Source: Coriaria nepalensis
Taxonomy: Eukaryota; Streptophyta; Magnoliopsida; Cucurbitales; Coriariaceae
NCBI GenBank assembly: GCA_027186245.1
Contig: CP114481.1
Coordinates: 26,939,501-27,003,500 of the forward strand
Reading direction: 5' to 3'
DNA: 64,000 bases
Positions 1 to 11,860 of this stretch are shown here, piece after piece. Within the stretch, counting starts at the first letter, position 1; every line of letters starts with the position of its first letter. Made by a program: the position numbers and the translations under genes. The notes beneath the pieces are model-generated. The model was not told where the DNA came from and did not search any database. It was given only the letters and a program-made list of their open reading frames with translations.

Positions 1-136
1 TTGCCTTCAATAGATTAACTGCAAGTTATGCACGAAAGTCATGTTTAAAGGCCGAATTTCGTTCGAAGCGATTTAGAATGATTTAATGACTAAAAGAGAC
101 GCAATAATATGAATTTTAGGCTAAAAAAATGCATAG
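1..136. repeat. A monomer (136 bp), first copy, reference for the array
   Basis: The A monomer begins TTGCCTTCAATAGATTAACT and ends GCTAAAAAAATGCATAG. Compared with B and C it lacks about 6 bp in the middle, giving 136 instead of 142-143 bp. Its core, GCCGAATTTCGTTCGAAGCG (52-70 here), holds four CpG dinucleotides and the palindrome TTCGAA, and is the most CpG-rich part of the unit. Two main subtypes occur. A1 has GATTAACTGC, CACGAAAG and GAGACGCAATAATATGA. A2 has GATCAACTGC, CACCAAAG, TTTAATGGCC, GAAGTAATTT, GAGGTGCAATAATACGA and often AAAAAGATGC. A1 itself varies at ATGACTTTAAGG versus ATGAATTTTAGG. Confidence 0.95.
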
Positions 137-279
137 TTTCCTTCAATAGATCAATTACAAGTTATTCACGAAAGTCGTGTCTTAAATGCAAAAATATAAT
201 TGGTTCGAAGTGCTTTGAAACAATTTAATGAAATGAAAAGACTGAATGATATACTTTTTAAGGCTAAAATAATGCATTG
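137..279. repeat. B monomer (143 bp), first copy, reference for the array
   Basis: The B monomer is recognised by GATCAATTACAAG, AAGTCGTGTCTTAAAT, GGTTCGAAGTGCTTT and the oligo-T run in GATATACTTTTTAAGG. Subtypes are B1 (TTATTCATGAAAG, AAATGCAAAAATATAATTGG, GAAGTGCTTTC) and B2 (TTATGCATGAAAG, AAATACAAAAATAGAATTGG, GAAGTACTTTC). A third, B3, has lost 2 bp (AAAAATAATTGG instead of AAAAATATAATTGG) and is listed separately. B2 carries a second ATGCAT. Several early units carry an extra EcoRI site in B (GAATTCGTTCGAAG, for example near 1881, 4407 and 5248). The first copy has GCTTTGAAAC, shared with the units near 4000, 4840, 8210 and 14945. Confidence 0.95.
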
Positions 280-421
280 TTGTCGTCAATAAATTAATTG
301 CATGTGATGTAAGAAAATCATGTTTGAAGGGCGAAAATAAAATTCATTCGAATTAATTTAGTATGATTTATTGACTAGAAGAGACTCTGTGACATGACTT
401 TAAGGCTAAACAAATGCATTG
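280..421. repeat. C monomer (142 bp), first copy (divergent C2-like type)
   Basis: C begins TTGTCGTCAATAAATTAATT and ends GGCTAAACAAATGCATTG. The common type, C1, has GCAAGTTATGTAAG, GAAAGGCGAAAATAGAATTC, TTCAACTTAATTTAGAATG and GACTGGATGAGACTCAATGA, and gives one EcoRI site (GAATTC) per 421-bp unit. The copy here is a divergent type with GCATGTGATGTAAG, AAAATAAAATTC (EcoRI site lost), TTCGAATTAATTTAGTATG and TTATTGACTAGAAGAGACTC. It belongs to block P. Confidence 0.95.
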
Positions 422-3400
422 TTCCCTTCAATAGATCAACTGCAAGTTATGCACGAACATCATGTTTAAAGGCCGAATTTCGTTGGAAGTAATTTAGAAT
501 GATTTAATGACTAAAAGAGGCGCAATAATATGACTTTAAGGCTAAAAAAATGCATAGTTGCTTTCAATAGATCAATTACAAGTTATGCATGAAAGTCGTG
601 TCTTAAATGCAAAAATAGAATTGGTTCGAAGTACTTTCAAACAATTTAATGAAATGAAAAGACTGAATGATATACTTTTTAAGGCTAAAATACTGCATTG
701 TTGTCGTCAATAACTTAATTGCAAGTTATGTAAGAAAATCATGTTTGAAAGGCGAAAATAGAATTCGGTCAACTTAATTTAGAATGATTTAATGACTGGA
801 TGAGACCCAAGGACAAGACTTTAAGGCTAAACAAATGCATTGTTGCCTTCAATAGATTAACTGCAAGTTATGCACGAAAGTCATGTTTAAAGGCCGAATT
901 TCGTTCGAAGCGATTTAGAATGATTTAATGACTAAAACAGACGCAATAATATGACTTTAAGGCTAAAAAAATGCATAGTTGCCTTCAATAGATCAATTAC
1001 AAGTTATTCATGAAAGTCGTGTCTTAAATGCAAAAATATAATTGGTTCGAAGTGCTTTCAAACAATTTAATGAAATGAAAAGACTGAATGATATACTTTT
1101 TAAGGCTAAAATACTGCATTGTTGTCGTCAATAAATTAATTGCAAGTTATGTAAGAAAATCATGTTTGAAGGGCGAAAATAGAATTCATTCAACTTAATT
1201 TAGAATGATTTAATGACTGGATGAGACTCAATGACATGACTTTAAGGCTAAACAAATGCATTGTTGCCTTCAATAGATCAACTGCAAGTTATGCACGAAA
1301 GTCAGGTTTAACGGCCGAATTTCATTCGAAGCGATTTAAAATGATTTAATGACTAAAAGAGACACAATAATATGACTTTAAGGCTAAAAAAATGCATACT
1401 TGCCTTTAAAAGATCAATTACAAGTTATTCATGAAAGTAGTGTCTTAAATGCAAAAATATAATTGGTTTGAAGTGCTTTCAAACAATTTAATGAAATGAA
1501 AAGACTGAATGATATACTTTTTAAGGATAAAATAATGCATTGTTGTCGTCAATAAATTAATTGCAAGTTATGTAAGAAAATCAAGTTTGAAGGGCGAAAA
1601 TAGAATTCGTTCAACTTAATTTAGAATGATTTAATGACTGGATGAGACTCAATGACATGACTTTAAGGCTAAACAAATGCATTGTTGCCTTCAATAGATC
1701 AACTGCAAGTTATGCACGAAAGTCATGTTTAAAGGCCGAATTTCATTCGAAGCGATTTAAAATGATTTAATGACTAAAAGAGACGCAATAATATGACTTT
1801 AAGGCTAAAAAAATGCATAGTTGCTTTCAATAGATCAATTACAAGTTATGCATGAAAGTCGTGTCTTAAATGCAAAAATAGAATTCGTTCGAAGTGCTTT
1901 CAGACAATTTAATGAAACGAAAAGACTCAATGATATACTTTTTAAGGCTAAAATAATGCATTGTTGTCGTCAATAAATTAATTGCAAGTTATGTAAGAAA
2001 ATCAAGTTTGAAGGGCGAAAATAGAATTCATTCAACTTAATTTAGAATGATTTAATGACGGGATGAGACTCAATGACATGACTTTAAGGCTAAACAAATG
2101 CATTGTTGCCTTCAATAGATCAACTGCAAGTTATGCACGAAAGTCATGTTTAAAGGCCGAATTTCATTCGAAGCGATTTAAAATGATTTAATGACTAAAA
2201 GATATGCAATAATATGACTTTAAGGCTAAAAAAATGCATAGTTGCCTTTAATAGATCAATTACAAGTTATTCATGAAAGTCGTGTCTGAAATGCAAAAAT
2301 ATAATTGGTTTGAAGTGCTTTCAAACAATTTAATAAAATGAAATGACTGAATGATATACTTTTTAAGGATAAAATAATGCATTGTTGTCGTCAATAAATT
2401 AATTGCAAGTTATGTAAGAAAATCATGTTTGAAAGGCGAAAATAGAATTCGTTCAACTTAATTTAGAATGATTTAATGACTGGATGAGACTCAATGACAT
2501 GACTTTAAGGCTAAACAAATGCATTGTTGCCTTCAATAGATTAACTGCAAGTTATGCACGAAAGTCATGTTTAAAGGCCGAATTTTGTTCGAAGCGATTT
2601 AGAATGATTTAATAACTAAAACAGACGCAATAATATGACTTTAAGGCTAAAAAAATGCATAGTTTCCTTCAATAGATCAATTACAAGTTATTCATGAAAG
2701 TCGTGTCTTAAATGCAAAAATATAATTGGTTCGAAGTGCTTTCAAACAATTTAATGAAATGAAAAGACTGAATGATATACTTTTTAAGGCTAAAATACTG
2801 CATTGTTGTCGTCAATAAATTAATTGCAAGTTATGTAAGAAAATCATGTTTGAAAGGCGAAAATAGAATTCGTTCAACTTAATTTAGAATGATTTAATGA
2901 CAAGATGAGACCCAATGACAAGACTTTAAGGCTAAACAAATGCATTGTTGCCTTCAATAGATTAACAGCAAGTTATGCACGAAAGTCATGTTTAAAGGCC
3001 GAATTTCGTTCGAAGCGATTTAGAATGATTTAATGACTAAAACAGACGCAATAATATGACTTTAAGGCTAAAAAAATGCATAGTTGCCTTCAATAGATCA
3101 ATTACAAGTTATTCATGAAAGTCGTGTCTTAAATGCAAAAATATAATTGGTTCGAAGTGCTTTCAAACAATTTAATGAAATGAAAAGACTGAATGATATA
3201 CTTTTTAAGGCTAAAATACTGCATTGTTGTCGTCAATAAATTAATTGCAAGTTATGTAAGAAAATCATGTCTGAAGGGCGAAAATAGAATTCATTCAACT
3301 TAATTTAGAATGATTTAATGACTGGATGAGACTCAATGACATGACTTTAAGGCTAAACAAATGCATTGTTACCTTCAATAGATCAACTGCAAGTTATGCA

Positions 3401-3789
3401 CGAAAGTCATGTTTAATGGCCGAATTTCATTCGAAGCGATTTAAAATGATTTAATGACTAAAAGAGACACAATAATATGAATTTTAGGCTAAAAAAATGC
3501 ATAGTTGCCTTCAATAGATCAATTACAAGTTATGCACGAAAGTCGTGTCTTAAATACAAAAATAGAATTGGTTCGGAGTACTTTCAAACAATTTAATGAA
3601 ATGAAAAGACTGAATGATATACTTTTTAAGGCTAAAATAATGCATTGTTGTCGTCAATAAATTAATTGCAAGTTATGTAAGAAAATCATGTTTGAAAGGC
3701 GAAAATAGAATTCGTTCAACTTAATTTAGAATGATTTAATGACGGGATGAGACTCAATGACATGACTTTAAGGCTAAACAAATGCATTG

Positions 3790-4346
3790 TTGCCTTCAAT
3801 AGATTAACTGCAAGTTATGCACGAAAGTCATGTTTAAGGGTCGAATTTCGTTCGAAGCGATTTAGAATGATTTAATGACTAAAAGAGACGCAATAATATG
3901 AATTTTAGTCTAAAAAAATGCATAGTTGCCTTCAATAGATCAATTACAAGTTATTCACGAAAGTCGTGTCTTAAATGCAAAAATATTATTGGTTCGAAGT
4001 GCTTTGAAACAATTTAATGAAATGAAAAGACTGAATGATATACTTTTTAAGGCTAAAATAATGCATTGTTGTCGTCAATAAATTAATTGCATGTGATGTA
4101 AGAAAATCATGTTTGAAGGGCGAAAATAAAATTCATTCGAATTAATTTAGTATGATTTATTGACTAGAAGAGACTCTGTGACATGACTTTAAGGCTAAAC
4201 AAATGCATTGTTCCCTCCAATAGATCAACTGCAAGTTATGCACGAACGTCATGTTTAAAGGCCGAATTTCGTTGGAAGTAATTTAGAATGATTTAATGAC
4301 TAAAAGAGGCGCAATAATATGACTTTAAGGCTAAAAAAATGCATAG
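3790..4346. repeat. Block P, copy 2
   Basis: The diagnostic GCATGTGATG lies exactly 3789 bp (9 x 421) after its place in copy 1. Small private changes include ATGAATTTTAGTC and TATTATTGG in the first A-B pair and TTCCCTCCAATAG in A'; the TCCCTCC form is shared with copies 3 and 4. Confidence 0.85.
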
Positions 4347-5959
4347 TTTCCTTCAATAGATCAATTACAAGTTATGCATGAAAGTCGTGTCTTAAATGCA
4401 AAAATAGAATTCGTTCGAAGTGCTTTCAAACAATTTAATGAAATGAAAAGACTCAATGATATACTTTTTAAGGCTAAAATAATGCATTGTTGTCGTCAAT
4501 AAATTAATAGCAAGTTATGTAAGAAAATCAAGTTTGAAGGGCGAAAATAGAATTCATTCAACTTAATTTAGAATGAGTTAATGACTGGATGAGACTCACT
4601 GACATGACTTTAAGGCTAAACAAATGCATTGTTGTCTTCAATAGATTAACTGCAAGTTATGCACGAAAGTCATGTTTAAAGGCCGAATTTCATTCGAAGC
4701 GATTTAGAATGATTTAATGAATAAAACAGACGCATTAATATGACTTTAAGGCTAAAAAAATGCATAGTTGCCTTTAATAGATCAATTACAAGTTATTCAT
4801 GAAAGTCGTGTCTTAAATGCAAAAATATAATTGGTTCGAAGTGCTTTGAAACAATTTAATGAAATGAAAAGACTGAATGATATACTTTTTAAGGCTAAAA
4901 TAATGCATTGTTGTCGTCAAAAAATTAATTGCAAGTTATGTAAGAAAATCATGTTTGAAAGGCGAAAACAGAATTCGTTCAACTTAATTTAGAATGATTT
5001 AATGACGGGATGAGACTCAATGACATGACTTTAAGGCTAAACAAATGCATTGTTGCCTTCAATAGATCAACTGCAAGTTATGCACGAAAGTTATGTTTAA
5101 AGGCCGAATTTCATTCGAAGCGATTTAAAATGATTTAATGACTAAAAGAGACGCAATAATATGACTTTAAGGCTAAAAAAATGCATAGTTGCTTTCAATA
5201 GATCAATTACAAGTTATGCATGAAAGTCGTGTCTTAAATGCAAAAATAGAATTCGTTCGAAGTGCTTTCAAACAATTTAATGAAACGACAAGACTCAATG
5301 ATATACTTTTTAAGGCTAAAATAATGCATTGTTGTCGTTAATAAATTAATTGCATGTTATGTAAGAAAATCATGTTTGAAAGGCGAAAATAGAATTCGTT
5401 CAACTTAATTTAGAATGATTTAATGACTGGATGAGACTCAATGACAAGACTTTAAGGCTAAACAAATGCATTGTTGCCTTCAATAGATTAACTGCAAGTT
5501 ATGCACGAAAGACATGTTTAAAGGCCGAATTTCATTCGAAGCGATTTAGAATGATTAAATGACTAAAAGAGACGCAATAATATGACTTTAAGGCTAAAAA
5601 AATGCATAGTTGCCTTCAATAGATCAATTACAAGTTATTCATGAAAGTCGTGTCTTAAATACAAAAATAGAATTGGTTCGAAGTACTTTCAAACAATTTA
5701 ATGAAATGAAAAGACTGAATGATATACTTTTTAAGGCTAAAATAATGCATTGTTGTCGTCAATAAATTAATTGCAAGTTATGTAAGAAAATCATGTTTGA
5801 AAGGCGAAAATAGAATTCGTTCAACTTAATTTAGAATGATTTAATGACTGGATGAGACTTAATGACATGACTTTAAGGCTAAACAAATGCATTGTTGCCT
5901 TCAAAAGATTAACTGCAAGTTATGCACGAAAGTCATGTTTAAAGGCCGAATTTCGTTCG

Positions 5960-7185
5960 AAGCGATTTAGAATGATTTAATGACTAAAAGAGACGCAATA
6001 ATATGACTTTAAGGCTAAAAAAATGCATAGTTGCCTTCAATAGATCAATTACAAGGTATTCATGAAAGTCGTGTCTTAAATGCAAAAATATAATTGGTTC
6101 GAAGTGCTTTCAAACAATTTAATGAAATGAAAAGACAGAGTGATATACTTTTTAAGGATAAAATAATGCATTGTTGTCGTCAATAAATTAATCGCAAGTT
6201 ATGTAAGAAAATCATGTTCGAAAGGCGAAAATAAAATTCATTCGAGTTATTTTAGTATGATTTATTGACTAGAAGGGACTCAGTGACATGACTTTAAGGC
6301 TAAACAAATGCATTGTTGCCTTCAATAGATCAACTGCAAGTTATGCACCAAAGTCATGTTTAATGGCCGAATTTCGTTCGAAGTAATTTAGAATGATTTC
6401 ATGACTAAAAGAGGTGCAATAATACGACTTTCAGGCTAAAAAGATGCATAGTTGCCTTCAATTGATCAATTACAAGTTATGCATGAAAGTCGTGTCCTAA
6501 ATGCAAAAATAGAATTGGTTCGAAGTGCTTTCAAACAATTTAATGAAATGAAAAAACTGAATGATATACTTTTTAAGGCTAAAATAATACATTGTTGTCG
6601 TCAATAAATTAATTGCAAGTTATGTAAGAAAATCATGTTTGAAAGGCGAAAATAGAATTCGTTCAACTTAATTTAGAATGATTTAATGACTGGATGAGAC
6701 TGAATAACAAGACTTTAAGGCTAAACAAATGCATTGTTGCCTTCAATAGATCAACTGCAACTTATGCACCAAAGTCATGTTTAATGGCCGAATTTCGTTC
6801 GAAGTAATTTAGAATGATTTAATGACTAAAAGAGGTGCAATAATACGACTTTAAGGCTAAAAAAATGCATAGTTGCCTTCGATAGATCAATTACAAGTTA
6901 TGCATGAAAGTCGTGTCTTAAATACAAAAATAGAATTGGTTCGAAGTACTTTCAAACAATTTAATGAAATGAAAAGACTGAATGATATACTTTTTAAGGC
7001 TAAAATAATGCATTGTTGTCGTCAATAAATTAATTGCAAGTTATGTAAGAAAATCATGTTTGAAAGGCGAAAATAGAATTCGTTCAACTTAATTTAGAAT
7101 GATTTAATGACTGGATGAGACTCAATGACAAGACTTTAAGGCTAAACAAATGCATTGTTGCCTTCAATAGATTAACTGCAAGTTA
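5960..7185. repeat. Three-unit block Q, copy 1 of 3
   Basis: Block Q combines AAGGTATTC in B, a C2 with GAGTTATTTTAGTATG and GAAGGGACTCAG (near 6274), an A2 with GACTTTCAGGCTAAAAAG (near 6426), AATACATTG at a B end and GACTGAATAACAAG. The combination is seen three times within 8 kb and nowhere else complete. Confidence 0.8.
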
Positions 7186-7999
7186 TGAACGAAAGTCATG
7201 TTTAAAGGCCGAATTTCGTTCGAAGCGATTTAGAATGATTTAATGACTAAAAGAGACGCAATAATATGACTTTAAGGCTAAAAAAATGCATAGTTGCCTT
7301 TAATAGATCAATTACAAGTTATTCATGAAAGTCGTGTCTTAAATGCAAAAATATAATTGGTTCGAAGTGCTTTCAAACAATTTAATGAAATAAAAAGACA
7401 GAATGATATACTTTTTAAGGCTAAAATAATGCATTGTTGTCGTCAATAAATTAATTGCAAGTTATGTAAGAAAATCATGTTTGAAAGGCGAAAATAGAAT
7501 TCGTTCAACTTAATTTAGAATGATTTAATGACTGGATGAGACCCAATGACAAGACTTTAAGGCTAAACAAATGCATTGTTGCCTTCAATAGATTAACTGC
7601 AAGTTATGCACGAAAGTCATGTTTAAAGGCCGAATTTCATTCGAAGCGATTTAGAATGATTAAATGACTAAAAGAGACGCAATAATATGACTTTAAGGCT
7701 AAAAAAATGCATAGTTGCCTCCAATAGATCAATTACAAGTTATTCATGAAAGTCGTGTCTTAAATACAAAAATAGAATTGGTTCGAAGTACTTTCAAACA
7801 ATTTAATGAAATGAAAAGACTGAATGATATACTTTTTAAGGCTAAAATAATGCATTGTTGTCGTCAATAAATTAATTGCAAGTTATGTAAGAAAATCATG
7901 TTTGAAAGGCGAAAATAGAATTCGTTCAACTTAATTTAGAATGATTTAATGACTGGATGAGACCCAATGACAAGACTTTAAGGCTAAACAAATGCATTG

Positions 8000-8555
8000 T
8001 TGCCTTCAATAGATTAACTGCAAGTTATGCACGAAAGTCATGTTTAAAGGCCGAATTTCGTTCGAAGCGATTTAGAATGATTTAATGACTAAAAGAGACG
8101 CAATAATATGAATTTATGCTAAAAAAATGCATAGTCTCCTTCAATAGATCAGTTACAAGTTATTCACGAAAGTCGTGTCCTAAATGCAAAAATATAATTG
8201 GTTCGAAGTGCTTTGAAACAATTTAATGAAATGAAAAGACTGAATGATATACTTTTTAAGGCTAAAATAATGCATTGTTGTCGTCAATAAATTAATTGCA
8301 TGTGATGTAAGAAAATCATGTTTGAAGGGCGAAAATAAAATTCATTCGAATTAATTTAGTATGATTTATTGACTAGAAGAGACTCTATGACATGACTTTA
8401 AGGCTAAACAAATGCATTGTTCCCTCCAATAGATCAACTGCAAGTTATGCACGATCGTCATGTTTAAAGGCCGAATTTCGTTGGAAGTATTTTAGAATGA
8501 TTTAATGACTAAAAGAGGCGCAATAATATGACTTTAAGGCTAAAAAAATGCATAG
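8000..8555. repeat. Block P, copy 3, with a 1-bp deletion
   Basis: The A monomer reads ATGAATTTATGCTAAAA near 8108 (1 bp short and rearranged against ATGAATTTTAGGCTAAAA) and the B starts with GTCTCCTTCAATAGATCAGTT. Both peculiarities reappear in copy 4. Private differences from copy 4 are GACTCTATGACATG and CACGATCGTC. It lies 10 units minus 1 bp after copy 2. Confidence 0.85.
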
Positions 8556-9738
8556 TTGCTTTCAATAGATCAATTACAAGTTATGCATGAAAGTCGTGTC
8601 TTAAATGCAAAAATAGAATTCGTTCGAAGTGCTTTCAAACAATTTAATGAAATGAAAAGACTCAATGATAAACTTTTTAAGGCTAAAATAATGCATTGTT
8701 GTCGTCAATAAATTAATTGCAAGTTATGTAAGAAAATCATGTTTGAAAGGCGAAAATGGAATTCGTTCAACTTAATTTGGAATGATTTAATGACGGGATG
8801 AGACTCAATGACATGACTTTAAGGCTAAACAAATGCATGGTTGCCTTCAATAGATCAACTGCAAGTTATGCACGAAAGTCATGTTTAAAGGCCGAATTTC
8901 ATTCAAAGCGATTTAAAATGATTTAATGACTAAAAGAGACGCAATAATATGACTTTAAGGCTAAAAAAATGCATAGTTGCCTTTAATAGATCAATTACAA
9001 GTTATTCATGAAAGTCGTGTCTTAAATGCAAAAATATAATTGGTTCGAAGTGCTTTCAAACAATTTAATGAAATAAAAAGACAGAATGATATACTTTTTA
9101 AGGCTAAAATAATGCATTGTTGTCGTCAATAAATTAATTGCAAGTTATGTAAGAAAATCATGTTTGAAAGGCGAAAATAGAATTCGTTCAACTTAATTTA
9201 GAATGATTTAATGACTGGATGAAACTCAATGACATGACTTTAAGGCTAAACAAATGCATTGTTGCCTTCAATAGATTAACTGCAAGTTATGCACGAAAGT
9301 CATGTTTAAATGCCGAATTTCGTTCGAAGCGATTTAGAATGATTTAATGACTAAAAGAGACGCAATAATATGACTTTAAGGCTAAAAAAATGCATAGTTG
9401 CCTTCAATAGATCAATTACAAGTTATTCATGAAAGTCGTGTCTTAAATGCAAAAATATAATTGGTTCGAAGTGCTTTCAAACAATTTAATGAAATGAAAA
9501 GACTGAATGATATACTTTTTAAGGATAAAATAATGCATTGTTGTCGTCAATAAATTAATTGCAAGTTATGTAAGAAAATCATGTTTGAAAGGCGAAAATA
9601 CAATTCGTTCAACTTAATTTAGAATGATTTAATGACTGGATGAGACTCAATGACATGACTTTAAGGCTAAACAAATGCATTGTTGCCTTCAATAGATTAA
9701 CTGCAAGTTATGCACGAAAGTCATGTTTAAAGGCCGAA

Positions 9739-9755
9739 TTTCGTTCGAAGCGGTT
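9739..9755 (+). other. CENP-B-box-like motif, best-matching form
   Basis: TTTCGTTCGAAGCGGTT aligned to the published CENP-B box NTTCGNNNNANNCGGGN matches 8 of the 9 conserved positions; only the third G of CGGG is T. The ordinary A monomer has GCGATTT here and matches 7 of 9. That the motif binds anything is not shown. Confidence 0.35.
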
Positions 9756-10589
9756 TAGAATGATTTAATGACTAAAAGAGACGCAATAATATGAATTTTA
9801 GGCTAAAAAAATGCATAGTTGCCTTCAATAGATCAATTACAAGTTATGCATGAAAGTCGTGTCTGAAATACAAAAATAGAATTGGTTCGAAGTACTTTCA
9901 AACAATTTAATGAAATGAAAAGACTGAATGATATACTTTTTAAGGCTAAAATAATGCATTGTTGTCGTCCATAAATTAATTGCAAGTTATGTAAGAAAAT
10001 CATGTTTGAAAGGCGAAAATAGAATTCGGTCAACTTAATTTAGAATGATTTAATGACTGGATGAGACTCCATGACAAGACTTTAAGGCTAAACAAATGCA
10101 TTGTTGCCTTCAATAGATGAACTGCAAGTTATGCACAAAAGTCATGTTTAAAGGCCGAATTTCGTTCGAAGCGATTTAGAATGATTTAATGACTAAAAGA
10201 GACGCAATAATATGAATTTTAGGCTAAAAAAATGCATAGTTGCCTTCAATAGATCAATTACAAGTTATTCATGAAAGTCGTGTCTTAAATGCAAAAATAT
10301 AATTGGTTCGAAGTGCTTTCAAACAATTTAATGAAATGAAAAGACAGAATGATATACTTTTTAAGGCTAAAATAATGCATTGTTGTCGTCAATAAATTAA
10401 TTGCAAGTTATGTAAGAAAATCATGTTTGAAAGGCGAAAATAGAATTCGTTCAACTTAATTTAGAATGATTTAATGACTGGATGAAACTCAATGACATGA
10501 CTTTAAGGCTAAACAAATGCATTGTTGCCTTCAATAGATTAACTGCAAGTTATGCACGAAAGTCATGTTTAAAGGCCGAATTTCATTCG

Positions 10590-11815
10590 AAGCGATTTAG
10601 AATGATTTAATGACTAAAAGAGACGCAATAATATGACTTTAAGGCTAAAAAAATGCATAGTTGCCTTCAATAGATCAATTACAAGGTATTCATGAAAGTC
10701 GTGTCTTAAATGCAAAAATATAATTGGTTCGAAGTGCTTTCAAACAATTTAATGAAATGAAAAGACAGAGTGATATACTTTTTAAGGATAAAATAATGCA
10801 TTGTTGTCGTCAATAAATTAATCGCAAGTTATGTAAGAAAATCATGTTCGAAAGGCGAAAATAAAATTCATTCGAGTTATTTTAGTATGATTTATTGACT
10901 AGAAGGGACTCAGTGACATGACTTTAAGGCTAAACAAATGCATTGTTGCCTTCAATAGATCAACTGCAAGTTATGCACCAAAGTCATGTTTAATGGCCGA
11001 ATTTCGTTCGAAGTAATTTAGAATGATTTCATGACTAAAAGAGGTGCAATAATACGACTTTCAGGCTAAAAAGATGCATAGTTGCCTTCAATTGATCAAT
11101 TACAAGTTATGCATGAAAGTCGTGTCCTAAATGCAAAAATAGAATTGGTTCGAAGTGCTTTCAAACAATTTAATGAAATGAAAAAACTGAATGATATACT
11201 TTTTAAGGCTAAAATAATACATTGTTGTCGTCAATAAATTAATTGCAAGTTATGTAAGAAAATCATGTTTGAAAGGCGAAAATAGAATTCGTTCAACTTA
11301 ATTTAGAATGATTTAATGACTGGATGAGACTGAATAACAAGACTTTAAGGCTAAACAAATGCATTGTTGCCTTCAATAGATCAACTGCAACTTATGCACC
11401 AAAGTCATGTTTAATGGCCGAATTTCGTTCGAAGTAATTTAGAATGATTTAATGACTAAAAGAGGTGCAATAATACGACTTTAAGGCTAAAAAAATGCAT
11501 AGTTGCCTTCGATAGATCAATTACAAGTTATGCATGAAAGTCGTGTCTTAAATACAAAAATAGAATTGGTTCGAAGTACTTTCAAACAATTTAATGAAAT
11601 GAAAAGACTGAATGATATACTTTTTAAGGCTAAAATAATGCATTGTTGTCGTCAATAAATTAATTGCAAGTTATGTAAGAAAATCATGTTTGAAAGGCGA
11701 AAATAGAATTCGTTCAACTTAATTTAGAATGATTTAATGACTGGATGAGACTCAATGACAAGACTTTAAGGCTAAACAAATGCATTGTTGCCTTCAATAG
11801 ATTAACTGCAAGTTA
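10590..11815. repeat. Three-unit block Q, copy 2 of 3
   Basis: This copy lies 4630 bp (11 units minus 1 bp) after copy 1 and 2105 bp (exactly 5 units) before copy 3. It sits between the two S1 segments, so it was copied separately from S1. The right edge is where copies 1 and 3 read GAACGAAAG and this one reads GCACGAAAG and moves into an A with GAAGCGGTTTAG. Confidence 0.8.
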
Positions 11816-11843
11816 TGCACGAAAGTCATGTTTAAAGGCCGAA

Positions 11844-11860
11844 TTTCGTTCGAAGCGGTT
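11844..11860 (+). other. CENP-B-box-like motif, best-matching form
   Basis: This A monomer has the same 17-bp form as at 9739, with GAAGCGGTTTAG, and lies exactly five units further on. Confidence 0.35.

Larger units (their letters stand above)
1..557. repeat. Block P, copy 1 (A-B-C2'-A', probably truncated by the window start)
   Basis: This block joins an A with ATGAATTTTAGG, a B with TTATTCACGAAAG and GCTTTGAAAC, the divergent C with GCATGTGATG, and an A' with TTCCCTTCAATAG, CGTTGGAAGTAATTT and GAGGCGCAAT. The same combination of rare variants recurs three more times at exact multiples of the unit length. It is therefore inherited as a block and not assembled independently. Confidence 0.85.
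5356..10480. repeat. Segmental duplication S1, first copy (about 12 units, 5.1 kb)
   Basis: Rare variants in this stretch recur in the same order 6735 bp downstream (16 units minus 1 bp): GAAAGACATG near 5508, AAGGTATTC near 6054, GAACGAAAG near 7187, block P at 8000, ACAATTCGTTC near 9600 and GTCCATAAATT near 9969. The left edge is placed after the last mismatch, GCATGTTATG near 5352, and the right edge near GATGAAACTC (10481), where the copies part. Differences between the copies are few (for example CATTCAAAGCG near 8903), so identity is high, probably above 98%. Edges are accurate to some tens of bases. Confidence 0.85.

Noticed and set aside
131..136. ATGCAT as an octamer-type transcription factor site
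   Set aside because: It lies at every monomer junction in an AT-rich repeat; without neighbouring promoter elements there is no ground to call a regulatory site.
202..210. tRNA gene suggested by GGTTCGAAG (T-loop-like)
   Set aside because: No acceptor stem, anticodon arm or D-loop can be drawn around it, and the motif repeats every 421 bp with drifting flanks.
9833..10033. 66-codon open frame on the minus strand (also at 16568-16768, 19935-20135, 20356-20556)
   Set aside because: It is satellite sequence spanning parts of a B and a C monomer. The frame is open only because one substitution (GTCAATAAATT to GTCCATAAATT at 9970, 16705, 20072 and 20493) turns a TGA into GGA. Its first codon is TTG, not ATG. 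The four copies come from block duplication, not from selection on a protein.
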